Assembly (NCBI GenBank): GCA_018798825.1
Contig: CP076354.1
Location: forward strand, 2,288,001 to 2,352,000
Length of the DNA stretch: 64,000 bases
Direction: 5' to 3'
Source: Ochrobactrum sp. BTU1
Lineage (GTDB): Bacteria > Pseudomonadota > Alphaproteobacteria > Rhizobiales > Rhizobiaceae
Below are positions 46,754-55,744 of the stretch, piece after piece. Position 1 is the first letter of the stretch, and every line of letters begins with the position of its first letter. The notes under the pieces were generated by a model that saw nothing but the letters and a program-made list of their open reading frames with translations, had not been told where the DNA came from and searched no databases. A program made the position numbers and the translations under genes.

Positions 46754-46790
46754 TTTATCCTCATATCCTTTGCGCGATCCGGCTTGTTTT

Positions 46791-46810
46791 CGGTGATTGG
46801 GATATCACCG
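46791..46810. promoter_or_regulatory. Inverted repeat upstream of dps
   Basis: CGGTGAT-TGGGAT-ATCACCG, a perfect 7 bp inverted repeat 38 bp upstream of the dps ATG. It could be an operator or a leader hairpin. The gap to tsaB (46754-47016) also holds GGATAC-N8-GTATCC at 46877-46896. Confidence 0.4.
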
Positions 46811-47016
46811 ATGAAAAACAGATTTGTTTCTCTAAAAAAACCGGTCTCGCCAGATCTCAATAAAAGGCCGGTCTTGGGATACGGTAAATGGTATCCGCCC
46901 CGCATCCAGCATAAAAACGTTCCGCACAAAGTTTTGTTCCTGAAAACAGCTGCAAATTTAGCCGGTTTTATGTGTTTCGCTTGTCGCAGGACGATTTCTG
47001 ATTTACCCGATGGCAC

Positions 47017-47706
47017 ATGAAGATACTCGCCCTCGATACCGCCTCTTCCTGGTGTGCTGCCGCAGTCTATGATTCCGGCACAAATACAGTTCTTGCTGAA
47101 ATCAGCGAGAATATCGGCAAGGGACATGCTGAAGTCCTGATGGACTATATTGGGCAGGCAATGACGCAATCCGGAATTTCTATGACCGAACTTGATCGTG
47201 TAGCTGTCAATGTCGGTCCTGGTTCCTTTACCGGCGTGAGGATTGGTGTGTCGGCCGCACGCGGTTTTGCACTCGCACTTGATCGCCCGGCACTTGGCGT
47301 AAGCGCGTTTGATGCACTCGCGTCTGAAGTTGCAATAAGCCATCCAAGACAGCCGGTTCTGGTTTTGCTTGAAGCGCATCGTGGTGAGATTTATGCGCAG
47401 GCCTTTGGTGCTGACGGGGTGGCCATAACTGGCCCGATGGTGCTGGCGCGTGAGGAAGCGCTGGCGCTTATTCAACAGCAATCTTCCGACACGATTCTGT
47501 CGGGTTCGGCTGCCGCTGCGCTCAATGAAACTCTAGCAGGTTCTTTCAGTGTTGCGCGCGGTGAGCCGACAGCACACATCGGCACTTATGCAAAGCTCGC
47601 AGCCTTGCACGAGCCGGGTGAGGCCCCTAAGCCGCTTTATATGCGTGGCCCTGATGTGAAGCCGCAGACGGGTTTTGCACTGCCGCGCAAGGCAGGCGGG
47701 GAATAA
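47017..47706 (+). CDS. tsaB: tRNA threonylcarbamoyladenosine protein TsaB
   Basis: 229 aa ASKHA-fold protein that works with TsaD, TsaE and TsaC to add t6A at position 37 of ANN-decoding tRNAs. MKILALDTASSWCAAAVYD, GKGHAEVLMDYIGQAM and NVGPGSFTGVRIGVSAARGFALAL near residues 67-90 are the standard TsaB blocks. It heads the run tsaB-rimI-plsC-miaB. The ribosome-binding site is weak. It ends 4 bp before the rimI ATG. Confidence 0.96.
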   Translation: MKILALDTASSWCAAAVYDSGTNTVLAEISENIGKGHAEVLMDYIGQAMTQSGISMTELDRVAVNVGPGSFTGVRIGVSAARGFALALDRPALGVSAFDALASEVAISHPRQPVLVLLEAHRGEIYAQAFGADGVAITGPMVLAREEALALIQQQSSDTILSGSAAAALNETLAGSFSVARGEPTAHIGTYAKLAALHEPGEAPKPLYMRGPDVKPQTGFALPRKAGGE

Positions 47707-47710
47707 CGTC

Positions 47711-48211
47711 ATGATGAGCTTTGTGCTTGGACGCTTTGGCCGCAGACCTGTTTCAATTGAGCCGCTTGGCGCACAGGACAGCGGCGAAATCCAACGTATT
47801 CACGCGCTGGCTTTTCATCATGGCTGGAGCTCGGACGATTTCCGCTCGCTGATTGCGCAGGATTCGGTGTTCGGCTTTGTTGCGCGGCCCGAGGGTAAGC
47901 CCGGCAAGGCATGTGGCTTTGTGCTGGCGCGACTGGTTGCAGGCGAAGCGGAAATTTTAACGATTGCGGTTTCTGATGAGGTGCGCAAGCGGGGTGTCGG
48001 ACGCTCGATGATGGATGCGGTGCTGCGTTATCTCTATCAGGAACGCGCAGATACGCTGTTTCTGGAGGTTGATGAAAACAACATCGCGGCACTCGTATTG
48101 TATCGGCGCATGGGTTTCAACAAGGTCGGTGATCGCCCTGCTTATTATGAAACAACCAATGGCCGCTCGTCGGCTTTCATTCTGCGACGCGATCTGGTGA
48201 GACCACAATGA
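47711..48211 (+). CDS. rimI: Ribosomal protein S18-alanine N-acetyltransferase (RimI-like)
   Basis: 166 aa GNAT protein from the ATG at 47711; the longer frame would overlap tsaB by more than 30 bp. The acetyl-CoA loop region is TIAVSDEVRKRGVGRSMMDAVLRYL near 82-106, and the family end LFLEVDENNIAALVLYRRMGFNKVGDRPAYY near 115-145 includes the RimI YxxN and tyrosine positions. It is adjacent to tsaB, as in many bacteria. Its stop overlaps the plsC ATG by 4 bp. The exact target could differ from S18. Confidence 0.9.
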   Translation: MMSFVLGRFGRRPVSIEPLGAQDSGEIQRIHALAFHHGWSSDDFRSLIAQDSVFGFVARPEGKPGKACGFVLARLVAGEAEILTIAVSDEVRKRGVGRSMMDAVLRYLYQERADTLFLEVDENNIAALVLYRRMGFNKVGDRPAYYETTNGRSSAFILRRDLVRPQ

Positions 48212-49011
48212 TTGGTGCAATCCGCATCGTTCTGGTTGTTGCAGCGATGGTGACGCTGAGCTTGTCGCTTATTCCCGTGCAGTATGTTTTTCTGAAACTG
48301 AAAAACACATGGAAACGCCGCCTGCCGAATTTTTTTCATCGCATTGTAGCGCGCCTGTTTGGTTTTCGGATCGCGATTGTCGGAGAAATGCCGGAAGGCC
48401 GACCGCTGCTGCTGGTCGCCAATCACACATCATGGAGCGATATTGTCGTTCTTTCGGCGACAGGGCAGGTGTCATTCATCGCCAAGTCCGAAGTCAAAAG
48501 CTGGCCGGTATTTGGATTCTTTGCAGTGCTGCAGCGCACCGTCTTCGTTGAGCGTGAACGGCGCGGCAAGACCGGCGAACAAACATCCGACATCGCCAGG
48601 CGTCTGGCTGATGGCGATGCCATGGTGCTGTTTCCCGAAGGCACGACATCGGATGGCAATCGTGTCTTGCCATTTAAAACCGCACTTTTTGGTGCTGCCC
48701 ATGCAGCAATCCGCGAAGCCAGCGTGCCGGAAGTGATCGTGCAGCCGGTAGCAATTGCCTATACTGGTGTGCATGGCATGGCGATGGGCCGTTATCATCG
48801 CCCGATTGCCTCATGGCCGGGTGATGTTCAGTTGATGCCACATCTCAAGGGCATCCTGCGCGAAGGTGCCATCGATGTTGAAGTGCGCTTCGGTGAGCCG
48901 ATTGTGGTAACCGCCGATACGGATCGCAAAGCGCTTGCCCGCTCCATGGAAAACCGGGTGAGGGCGCTTTTGCAGACGTCGTTGCATGGTCGCGAGATCG
49001 CGGAAGATTAA
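48208..49011 (+). CDS. 1-acyl-glycerol-3-phosphate / lyso-ornithine lipid acyltransferase (PlsC-OlsA type)
   Basis: 267 aa. One N-terminal membrane segment (residues 3-27) and the acyltransferase boxes: NHTSWSD with His73 and Asp78 (HX4D), FPEGTTSDG at 142-150, and a later VQPVAIAYTG near 177-186. The enzyme adds an acyl chain to a lyso-lipid. In rhizobia the homologue here is often OlsA (ornithine lipid synthesis), but PlsC cannot be excluded from sequence alone. It overlaps rimI by ATGA and is followed by miaB. Confidence 0.88.
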   Translation: MIGAIRIVLVVAAMVTLSLSLIPVQYVFLKLKNTWKRRLPNFFHRIVARLFGFRIAIVGEMPEGRPLLLVANHTSWSDIVVLSATGQVSFIAKSEVKSWPVFGFFAVLQRTVFVERERRGKTGEQTSDIARRLADGDAMVLFPEGTTSDGNRVLPFKTALFGAAHAAIREASVPEVIVQPVAIAYTGVHGMAMGRYHRPIASWPGDVQLMPHLKGILREGAIDVEVRFGEPIVVTADTDRKALARSMENRVRALLQTSLHGREIAED

Positions 49012-49064
49012 GAGCGTAAGTTTGTCGCCTTTTAATGCCGTGATAAAAACGCTAGATAGCCGCC

Positions 49065-50453
49065 ATGAGCGAAAACATGACCGATATTCAAAAAGCATCA
49101 GATGGCAGCAACACACGTAAGGTCTTTGTGAAGACCTATGGTTGCCAGATGAATGTCTATGACAGCCAGCGCATGGCCGACAGCCTTGCACAGGAAGGCT
49201 ATGTCACGACCGATACGCCGGATGATGCTGATTTGGTTCTGCTCAACACCTGCCATATTCGCGAAAAGGCATCGGAAAAGCTTTATTCAGCGCTGGGTCG
49301 CCTGCGCAAGATGGCTGATAAACGAGGACCAAATGGCAAGGAATTGACCATTGGTGTTGCCGGTTGCGTCGCACAGGCTGAAGGTCAGGAAATCCTGCGC
49401 CGTGCGCCCAATGTCGATCTGGTGATCGGACCTCAGACCTATCATCGTTTGCCGAATGCGCTTGCGCGCGTGCGTGGCGGCGAAAAGGTTGTCGAAACCG
49501 AATATGCCATCGAAGACAAGTTCGAACATCTGCCCGCACCAAAGCGCGAAGAAACCCGCAAGCGTGGTGTCTCGGCTTTTCTGACGGTTCAGGAAGGTTG
49601 CGACAAGTTCTGTACGTTCTGCGTAGTGCCCTATACGCGTGGTTCGGAAGTCTCGCGCAGTGTTGCGCAGATTGTTGCTGAAGCAGAACGCCTAGCCGAT
49701 AGCGGCGTGCGCGAACTCACGCTTTTGGGTCAGAACGTCAATGCATGGCATGGCGAGGGTGATGATGGTCGCGAGTGGGGGCTTGGTGAGCTTTTGTTCC
49801 GCCTTGCACGCATCCCCGGTGTGGCGCGTTTGCGTTATACGACCAGCCATCCGCGTGACATGGACGACACGCTGATTGCAGCGCATCGCGATCTTCGTCA
49901 GCTGATGCCTTACCTGCATCTGCCGGTTCAGGCGGGTTCGGATCGTATTCTCAAGGCGATGAACCGTCGTCACAAGGCTGATGAATATATCCGCCTTGTC
50001 GAGCGTATCCGTGAAGTGCGCCCGGATATGGCTCTATCGGGTGATTTTATCGTCGGCTTCCCCGGCGAAACTGATCAGGATTTTGAAGATACGATGCGTC
50101 TGGTGCGCGAAGTGCATTATGCGCAGGCCTATTCGTTCAAATATTCGCCGCGTCCCGGCACACCCGGGGCGGATCTTCCCGACCATGTGGAAGAAGCAGT
50201 CAAGGATGAACGCCTGCAACGTCTTCAGACGCTGTTGAACGAACAGCAATATGCGTTTCAGGATTCGCTCGTTGGCCGTGAAATGGATGTGCTTCTGGAA
50301 AAGAAGGGCCGTTTCGACCGTCAGATGGTTGGCCGTTCGCCATGGCTATTGCCTGCGATCATCGATGACAATGAAGATCAGGTCGGTGAAATCATCCGCG
50401 TAAAAATTACGGGGACTGGCACCAATAGTCTTATTGCGCAAAAGCTTGTCTAA
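49065..50453 (+). CDS. miaB: tRNA-2-methylthio-N6-dimethylallyladenosine synthase
   Basis: 462 aa radical-SAM methylthiotransferase that converts i6A37 to ms2i6A37. The N-terminal UPF0004 domain carries the auxiliary cluster cysteines (VKTYGCQMN with Cys27; [10 protein letters not shown] near 60-70; [11 protein letters not shown] near 98-108), and the radical-SAM cysteines are Cys179, Cys183, Cys186 (GCDKFCTFC). The C-terminal TRAM domain ([24 protein letters not shown]) binds tRNA. It follows plsC by 53 bp, in the common rhizobial order. Confidence 0.98.
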   Translation: MSENMTDIQKASDGSNTRKVFVKTYGCQMNVYDSQRMADSLAQEGYVTTDTPDDADLVLLNTCHIREKASEKLYSALGRLRKMADKRGPNGKELTIGVAGCVAQAEGQEILRRAPNVDLVIGPQTYHRLPNALARVRGGEKVVETEYAIEDKFEHLPAPKREETRKRGVSAFLTVQEGCDKFCTFCVVPYTRGSEVSRSVAQIVAEAERLADSGVRELTLLGQNVNAWHGEGDDGREWGLGELLFRLARIPGVARLRYTTSHPRDMDDTLIAAHRDLRQLMPYLHLPVQAGSDRILKAMNRRHKADEYIRLVERIREVRPDMALSGDFIVGFPGETDQDFEDTMRLVREVHYAQAYSFKYSPRPGTPGADLPDHVEEAVKDERLQRLQTLLNEQQYAFQDSLVGREMDVLLEKKGRFDRQMVGRSPWLLPAIIDDNEDQVGEIIRVKITGTGTNSLIAQKLV

Positions 50454-50554
50454 GCGCATGATGTCATTCAGGCAGTAGTCGCGGTGTCTCGAGTTTCGTA
50501 CCGAACATTCTGCCGGTACTGCGATTGCAATGCGTGAACCTTAGGGAGATGCGG

Positions 50555-51640
50555 TTGAGCGCTACTGAAAAGTTAAAGCCTGCCAAGCCAACCATTCAAA
50601 CGCAAAACAGCCCGACTATAACCCCGGTTACAAGCTCAGCTTCTGGGGCCTCCGATATGGCTCATATCGTCCTCACATTCGACAATAACCGTCTTGCCAG
50701 TGCGCTTTACGGCCAGTTCGATGAGAACTTGGCGCGTATCGAGCAGAAGCTCGGTGTCGATGTGCGTTCAAAGGGCAATCAGCTTTCGATTCGTGGAGAA
50801 CCCACCGCCACCGAACAGGCACGGCGTGCGTTGGATAATCTCTATGAAACTCTGCAAAAGGGCCATGAACTTGGACCGTCAGATGTTGATGGTGCTCTTC
50901 GCATGGCGATTGCTGCCGACGATCAGCTGACACTGCCGACCCTTGAAAACAAGGGCAAGCTTTCGTCGGCGCAGATATCCACCCGCAAGAAGACGATCTT
51001 TGCCCGCACCCCGGTTCAGGACGCCTATATGCGTGCCTTGGAACGCTCGGAGCTGGTTTTTGGTGTCGGTCCTGCGGGTACGGGTAAAACCTATCTGGCG
51101 GTCGCCCATGCAGCCATGTTGCTGGAGCGCGGTCTTGTGGAGCGCATCATTCTTTCTCGTCCGGCTGTTGAAGCAGGCGAGCGTCTCGGCTTTCTGCCGG
51201 GCGACATGAAGGAAAAGGTCGATCCTTACCTTCGCCCGCTTTATGACGCGCTTTACGACATGATGCCTGCGGAAAAAGTCGAACGCGCTATTACAGCTGG
51301 CGTGATTGAAATCGCTCCGCTTGCCTTCATGCGTGGCCGCACGCTTGCGCATTCGGCCGTCATTCTCGATGAAGCGCAGAACACGACATCCATGCAGATG
51401 AAGATGTTTCTGACACGTCTTGGTGAAGGTTCGCGCATGATGGTCAATGGCGATCCAAGCCAGATCGATCTTCCGCCCGGCCAGAAATCCGGTCTCGTTG
51501 AGGCGCTTCGAGTTCTCGAAGGCGTGGATTCTGTGGTCAAGGTGCGCTTTACCGAGAAAGATGTCGTGCGCCATCCGCTGGTGGCTGCAATTGTCGGCGC
51601 TTACGACAATGATGCAAAAAAGCACGCACGGTCGGAATGA
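50555..51640 (+). CDS. phoH: PhoH-like ATPase (YbeZ)
   Basis: 361 aa with a probable TTG start at 50555: AGGGAG lies 6 nt before it, whereas the ATG two codons earlier abuts the same sequence. An N-terminal KH-like or PhoH-N part (about 35-110) precedes the ATPase core: Walker A GPAGTGKT at 172-179, LGFLPGDMKEKVDPYLRPLYDA near 209-230, Walker B AVILDEAQNTTSMQMKMFLTRLG near 267-289. It is YbeZ, a partner of YbeY in RNA processing, followed here by ybeY. A terminator lies at 51691. Confidence 0.95.
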   Translation: MSATEKLKPAKPTIQTQNSPTITPVTSSASGASDMAHIVLTFDNNRLASALYGQFDENLARIEQKLGVDVRSKGNQLSIRGEPTATEQARRALDNLYETLQKGHELGPSDVDGALRMAIAADDQLTLPTLENKGKLSSAQISTRKKTIFARTPVQDAYMRALERSELVFGVGPAGTGKTYLAVAHAAMLLERGLVERIILSRPAVEAGERLGFLPGDMKEKVDPYLRPLYDALYDMMPAEKVERAITAGVIEIAPLAFMRGRTLAHSAVILDEAQNTTSMQMKMFLTRLGEGSRMMVNGDPSQIDLPPGQKSGLVEALRVLEGVDSVVKVRFTEKDVVRHPLVAAIVGAYDNDAKKHARSE

Positions 51641-51690
51641 TTGAAGATTAGTCTTGCATTCCTGTGAGACAATGACGATCTAAAAATATT

Positions 51691-51719
51691 ACGTCCGCTT
51701 TCAGGCGGACGTCTCTTTT
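51691..51719 (+). terminator. Terminator after phoH
   Basis: Perfect 8 bp stem ACGTCCGC / GCGGACGT with TTTCAG loop, followed by CTCTTTT, about 50 bp after the phoH stop. ybeY then starts 48 bp downstream, so phoH and ybeY may be partly uncoupled. Confidence 0.85.
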
Positions 51720-51767
51720 AACAACTGGAAGGATAGAGCGGCTGTTTCATCGCAAGCCGCGACAGAA

Positions 51768-52274
51768 GTGTCAGACAACGCGATCCAAATCGATATTATG
51801 ATCGAAGCCGGCAACTGGCCGGATGAAACAGTCCTTGAAGGGCTTGTGAAACGCTCCGTTGAGGCGGCCTGGGATAATCTCCGGTTGAAGCCTGCAGAGA
51901 GCGAACTCAGTCTGGTTTTTACAGACGATGCTTCAATCCGGAAGATCAATGCCGAGTGGCGTAACAAGGACAAGCCGACCAACGTGCTGTCCTTCCCAGC
52001 TTACCCTGTAAAGGCTGGCGAGCAGCCTGGCCCGATGCTTGGCGATATTATCGTCGCACGGGAAACGGTGGAACGCGAAGCTATCGAAGAGGGCAAACCA
52101 CTCGATAACCATCTTTCCCATCTCGTGGTGCATGGCTTTTTGCATCTTTTGGGATACGATCACGAGACGGAAGAGGAGGCCGAGGAGATGGAACGCCGTG
52201 AGCGCGAAATCCTTCATGCTCTTGCCATCCCTGACCCTTATGCTGTATCCGATTTAAACGTTGAAACAGATTGA
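51768..52274 (+). CDS. ybeY: Endoribonuclease YbeY
   Basis: 168 aa from a GTG at 51768 that matches the family N-terminus ([20 protein letters not shown]). The zinc site is [11 protein letters not shown]: His122, His126 and His132. [29 protein letters not shown] near 52-80 is the second diagnostic block. YbeY acts in 16S rRNA 3' maturation and ribosome quality control. Its stop TGA overlaps the start region of the next gene (TTG of the longer frame), so it is closely coupled to the CorC-like gene. Confidence 0.97.
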   Translation: MSDNAIQIDIMIEAGNWPDETVLEGLVKRSVEAAWDNLRLKPAESELSLVFTDDASIRKINAEWRNKDKPTNVLSFPAYPVKAGEQPGPMLGDIIVARETVEREAIEEGKPLDNHLSHLVVHGFLHLLGYDHETEEEAEEMERREREILHALAIPDPYAVSDLNVETD

Positions 52275-52276
52275 TC

Positions 52277-53392
52277 ATGGCTGACCAAAACAATTCCTCG
52301 ACCGCTGGCGATAGCCGAAGCGACACACAAGACGCCGAAGGGCAAAGTACGCAGCGCTCACAATCGAGCGAAAAGCGTTCCCTGCTGGCAAATATTTTCC
52401 CGTTCATGCGTTCGCGTCAGTCATCTTCCTTGCGTGAAGATTTGGCTGATGCGCTTTCAAGCACCGAAAGCGAACAAGACTCCGCTTTCTCGCCTGAAGA
52501 AAAGGCGATGCTTCATAACATTCTGCGCCTGCGTGAAATCCGCGTCGAAGACGTGATGATTCCGCGTGCGGATGTCGTGGCCGTTGAAATCTCGACGCCT
52601 CTTTGGGAAGTGCTCGAACTGTTCGAAAGCTCGGGCCATTCGCGTATGCCGGTTTATGCCGAAACGCTGGATGATCCGCGCGGCATGATCCATATCCGAG
52701 ATGTTCTTAATTATATCACTAAGCAGGCCCGTCAGAAGACGAGCCGCCGAACGACCGCGCGCAAGACTGCAGAGACAAGTGCTGCCAAGTTTGACATGGG
52801 CCGGATCGATCTTACCAAGACGATTGGTGAACTTAATCTGATGCGTAAGGTTTTGTTCGTACCGCCATCGATGATGGCAAGCGGACTGATGGCGCGTATG
52901 CAGGCAACCCATATCCAGATGGCGCTGGTCATCGATGAATATGGTGGCACAGACGGTCTGGCTTCGCTGGAAGATATTGTCGAAATGGTCGTCGGCGATA
53001 TTGAAGACGAGCACGACGACGAAGAAATAATGATCGCCGAAGAAGCAGACGGCGTTTTTGTTGTTGATGCTCGTGCTGATCTTGAGGAGCTGACTCAGAA
53101 GATCGGCCCTTCCTTTGAAGTGGGCGAGCATGGCGAGGATGTCGACACTGTCGGCGGCCTTATCTTCTCCGTTCTCGGGCGCATTCCAGTACGCGGTGAA
53201 GTGGTTCAGGCAATTCCGGGATATGAGTTCCATGTGCTGGAAGTTGACCCGCGTCGTGTGAAGCGGGTTCGTATTGTACCTCTTTCAGAAGCTGATCGTC
53301 GCAGGCAGTTGCGTGCCGTAACCACACCCAAGACGGATGAAGGCGTTTCCGATAGCACGCCAGAAACAACGGAAGCGTCCAAAGAGGCCTGA
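52277..53392 (+). CDS. CorC/HlyC-family CBS-domain protein (TlyC-like)
   Basis: 371 aa from the ATG at 52277, two codons into the longer TTG frame. The disordered N-terminal 75 residues lack membrane segments, followed by two CBS domains (about 95-240: VEDVMIPRADVVAVEISTPLWEVLELF and LMRKVLFVPPSMMASGLMARMQATHIQMALVIDEYGGTDGLASLEDIVE) and a CorC_HlyC C-terminal domain (about 255-345). The family is linked to magnesium and cobalt efflux or to hemolysin annotations. In this order it lies between ybeY and lnt, as in many proteobacteria. The ion transported is not established here. Confidence 0.93.
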   Translation: MADQNNSSTAGDSRSDTQDAEGQSTQRSQSSEKRSLLANIFPFMRSRQSSSLREDLADALSSTESEQDSAFSPEEKAMLHNILRLREIRVEDVMIPRADVVAVEISTPLWEVLELFESSGHSRMPVYAETLDDPRGMIHIRDVLNYITKQARQKTSRRTTARKTAETSAAKFDMGRIDLTKTIGELNLMRKVLFVPPSMMASGLMARMQATHIQMALVIDEYGGTDGLASLEDIVEMVVGDIEDEHDDEEIMIAEEADGVFVVDARADLEELTQKIGPSFEVGEHGEDVDTVGGLIFSVLGRIPVRGEVVQAIPGYEFHVLEVDPRRVKRVRIVPLSEADRRRQLRAVTTPKTDEGVSDSTPETTEASKEA

Positions 53393-54987
53393 TGATCAAG
53401 GGGCTTGCGGGGAAAATAGCGTCTTTAAGCGGCTGGCGTCGAGCATTGGTTGCTTTTATCAGCGGCGCCATTGCGACGCTGACGCAGCCTCCCTTTGATG
53501 TTTTCATCGCAGGCTTTTTCGCCTTCCCTCTGCTTGTCTGGCTGATGGATGGCGCTGTTCCCGACGCGAACAAAGGCCCGATAAAACGCTTTTTCCCGGT
53601 TGGCCTCATCGGCTGGTGGTTTGGCTTCGGCTATTTCGTGTCCGGTCTCTGGTGGATCGGGTCGGCCCTTCTGGTCGATGCGCGACAGTTTGCCTGGGCC
53701 ATACCACTTGCCGTTTTAGGCCTTCCGGCGTTTCTTGCCATTTTCTACGGACTGGCTGCGATGATCGCTCGGCTGTTCTGGTCCGATGGTATGGGGCGTA
53801 TTTTCGCTGTCGCACTTGGCTTCGGCTTCACCGAATGGTTGCGAACCTTTGTTTTCACGGGTTTTCCGTGGAATGCATTGGGCTATGCCGCGATGCCGAC
53901 ACCAATGATGATGCAATCGGTGGAGATTATCGGTCTTGTTGGCATGAGTGCGCTTGCAGCGCTTGTCTTTTCTGCACCGGCGCTGCTCAGCGGCGGGAAA
54001 CTGGCAAAGACGGGGATGGGGCTGGCAGCGCTGCTTGTGGCCGCTCATATCGGCTTCGGCTTCTGGGTCTTGTCAAACGCGCCTGCACTCGACACAGACC
54101 GCACAACGCTCTCGATCCGTATTGTGCAGCCTTCCATTTCGCAAAGCCTGAAGTGGGACAACAACGAGCGTCGCGCAATTTTTGACAAATTCATTGCGAT
54201 GACCGAACAGGCGCCAAAAAACGGCAATCCAAGGCCGGATGTCGTGATCTGGCCGGAAACTGCGGTTCCCTATATTCTGTCATCGACACCAGAGGCGCTC
54301 GCGCGTATTGCCGATGTGGTCGGTGACGATCAGGTTTTGCTGACGGGTGCCGTGCGCGAAGAACTCGTGCCGCGCCGCGACCCGCGTTATTATAATTCGA
54401 TCCTGACGATCAACGGCGATGGAAAAATCATCGATTACACTGACAAAGTGCATCTTGTTCCATTTGGTGAATATTTGCCATTTGAGCAGATTTTGCGCAG
54501 TTTAGGTCTTCAGGAAATCGTGGAGATGCCAGGCGGCTTTACTGCCGCAAAGGCGCGCCACGCCATCAACGTAATGGAAGGCCAGACCTTCCTGCCGCTC
54601 ATTTGTTATGAAGCAATTTTCCCTGACGAGCTTTCCTATACTGGACGCAAGGTGACTGCGATCGTCAATGTTACCAATGATGCCTGGTACGGTGACACGC
54701 CGGGACCTTACCAGCATTTCCGACAGGCACAGGTGCGTTCGGTTGAACAAGGCCTTCCGTTGGTGCGTGCAGCAAATAATGGTATTTCAGCAGTCGTCGA
54801 TGCCTATGGTCGAATCATAGAGCAACTTCCACTCGACGCCGTTGGCGTCATAGATGCTTATCTTCCCGAAGAACGTGTCCCATTTTGGGGCAATGCACCC
54901 GGTGGTAAGCAGGCTCTTTCTATCCTGTTAACCTTACTCGCCGTATGCGTGTGCATGCGGCTGCCAATTGGCAGGCGTTTTCATTGA
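53392..54987 (+). CDS. lnt: Apolipoprotein N-acyltransferase
   Basis: 531 aa integral inner-membrane enzyme that adds the third acyl chain to lipoproteins. About eight membrane segments fall in residues 10-225, then the nitrilase-like domain with the catalytic triad Glu289 (IWPETAVPY), Lys352 (TDKVHLVPFGEYLP) and Cys405 (LICYEAIFP). VTNDAWYGDTPGPYQHF near 424-440 is the family hallmark. A C-terminal membrane segment ends the protein. The ATG shares its A with the CorC-like stop (TGATG). It precedes an XRE regulator. Confidence 0.98.
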   Translation: MIKGLAGKIASLSGWRRALVAFISGAIATLTQPPFDVFIAGFFAFPLLVWLMDGAVPDANKGPIKRFFPVGLIGWWFGFGYFVSGLWWIGSALLVDARQFAWAIPLAVLGLPAFLAIFYGLAAMIARLFWSDGMGRIFAVALGFGFTEWLRTFVFTGFPWNALGYAAMPTPMMMQSVEIIGLVGMSALAALVFSAPALLSGGKLAKTGMGLAALLVAAHIGFGFWVLSNAPALDTDRTTLSIRIVQPSISQSLKWDNNERRAIFDKFIAMTEQAPKNGNPRPDVVIWPETAVPYILSSTPEALARIADVVGDDQVLLTGAVREELVPRRDPRYYNSILTINGDGKIIDYTDKVHLVPFGEYLPFEQILRSLGLQEIVEMPGGFTAAKARHAINVMEGQTFLPLICYEAIFPDELSYTGRKVTAIVNVTNDAWYGDTPGPYQHFRQAQVRSVEQGLPLVRAANNGISAVVDAYGRIIEQLPLDAVGVIDAYLPEERVPFWGNAPGGKQALSILLTLLAVCVCMRLPIGRRFH

Positions 54988-55075
54988 CACGACAATTTTG
55001 TTAAGCTGTTATGGTCGCGCGGTGACGGTTTCTTGCGCAAACCTGTCAGACTACCTCCCACAATGAATTTTATCG

Positions 55076-55091
55076 CTGTTCAGATGAACAG
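55076..55091. promoter_or_regulatory. Perfect palindrome upstream of the XRE regulator
   Basis: CTGTTCA-GA-TGAACAG, a perfect 7+7 bp inverted repeat, 41 bp before the XRE ATG. It may be an autoregulatory operator for the HTH protein. Nothing else of this form was seen in the lnt-XRE gap (54988-55132). Confidence 0.5.
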
Positions 55092-55132
55092 GACATGAAT
55101 GAAAGCTCGCAGTTGCGAGGAGTGAAAGCTGT

Positions 55133-55546
55133 ATGATTGAGAATAAAAAGAAACCCAACCCCATCGACGTGCATGTTGGCAGCCGCATCCGCCTTCGCCG
55201 CAATATGCTGGGTCTCAGTCAGGAAAAATTAGGCGAAAGCCTCGGCATCACTTTCCAGCAGATCCAGAAATACGAAAAAGGCACCAATCGCGTCGGTGCA
55301 AGCAGACTTCAAGCTATTTCTTCTATCCTTACCGTTCCTGTTTCTTTCTTTTTTGAAGACGCGCCTGGTTCCAGTGCGACAACGCCCGGTGGTTTTGCTG
55401 AGGACAATGAAGCGACTTACGTCGTTGATTTTCTCAATTCGAACGAAGGTGTGCAGCTAACGCGCGCATTTACCAAGATTTCGGATCCTAAAGTACGTCG
55501 TAAAATCATTGATCTTGTGAAGTCTCTCGCTGCAGAAGGCGAATAA
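55133..55546 (+). CDS. XRE-family helix-turn-helix regulator between lnt and metK
   Basis: 137 aa. The HTH_3/Cro-C1 domain spans residues 11-70: VHVGSRIRLRRNMLGLSQEKLGESLGITFQQIQKYEKGTNRVGASRLQAISSILTVPVSFFFEDAPG, closest to the rhizobial PhrR-like regulators conserved before metK. The C-terminal 60 residues (YVVDFLNSNEGVQLTRAFTKISDPKVRRKIIDLVKSLAAEGE) form a conserved helical tail. A role in stress or cell-cycle control is possible; the regulon is unknown. A perfect palindrome lies 41 bp upstream. Confidence 0.92.
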   Translation: MIENKKKPNPIDVHVGSRIRLRRNMLGLSQEKLGESLGITFQQIQKYEKGTNRVGASRLQAISSILTVPVSFFFEDAPGSSATTPGGFAEDNEATYVVDFLNSNEGVQLTRAFTKISDPKVRRKIIDLVKSLAAEGE

Positions 55547-55570
55547 GGCGTAATTTGTTCACAAAAGCGT

Positions 55571-55687
55571 ATGCCGGGAGGATTTTTTCCGGCATCGCGG
55601 TGTTGCAACAAGAATATGCATTGACGGTCCAATCCCAACTTCGCTAACACATTGATGTGCCCGGAACGTAATGAAACAGTTCCGGGC
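55571..55687 (+). promoter_or_regulatory. Two hairpins in the metK leader
   Basis: ATGCCGG/CCGGCAT (55571-55595) and GCCCGGAAC-N11-GTTCCGGGC (55659-55687), both perfect stems in the ~200 bp before metK. They resemble a leader structure, but I do not recognise a SAM-I, SAM-II or SAM/SAH riboswitch in them. The first may instead be the terminator of the XRE gene, though it lacks a U run. Confidence 0.4.
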
Positions 55688-55744
55688 GCTACTGTGTTTC
55701 CATGGCGGACATTCGTTCCGTTGGATTTTCAAGAGGGGTTACCC

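Noticed and set aside
55571..55687. A SAM riboswitch before metK
   Set aside because: Two hairpins are present, but I cannot align them to SAM-I, SAM-II or SAM/SAH consensus; only a structured leader is claimed.
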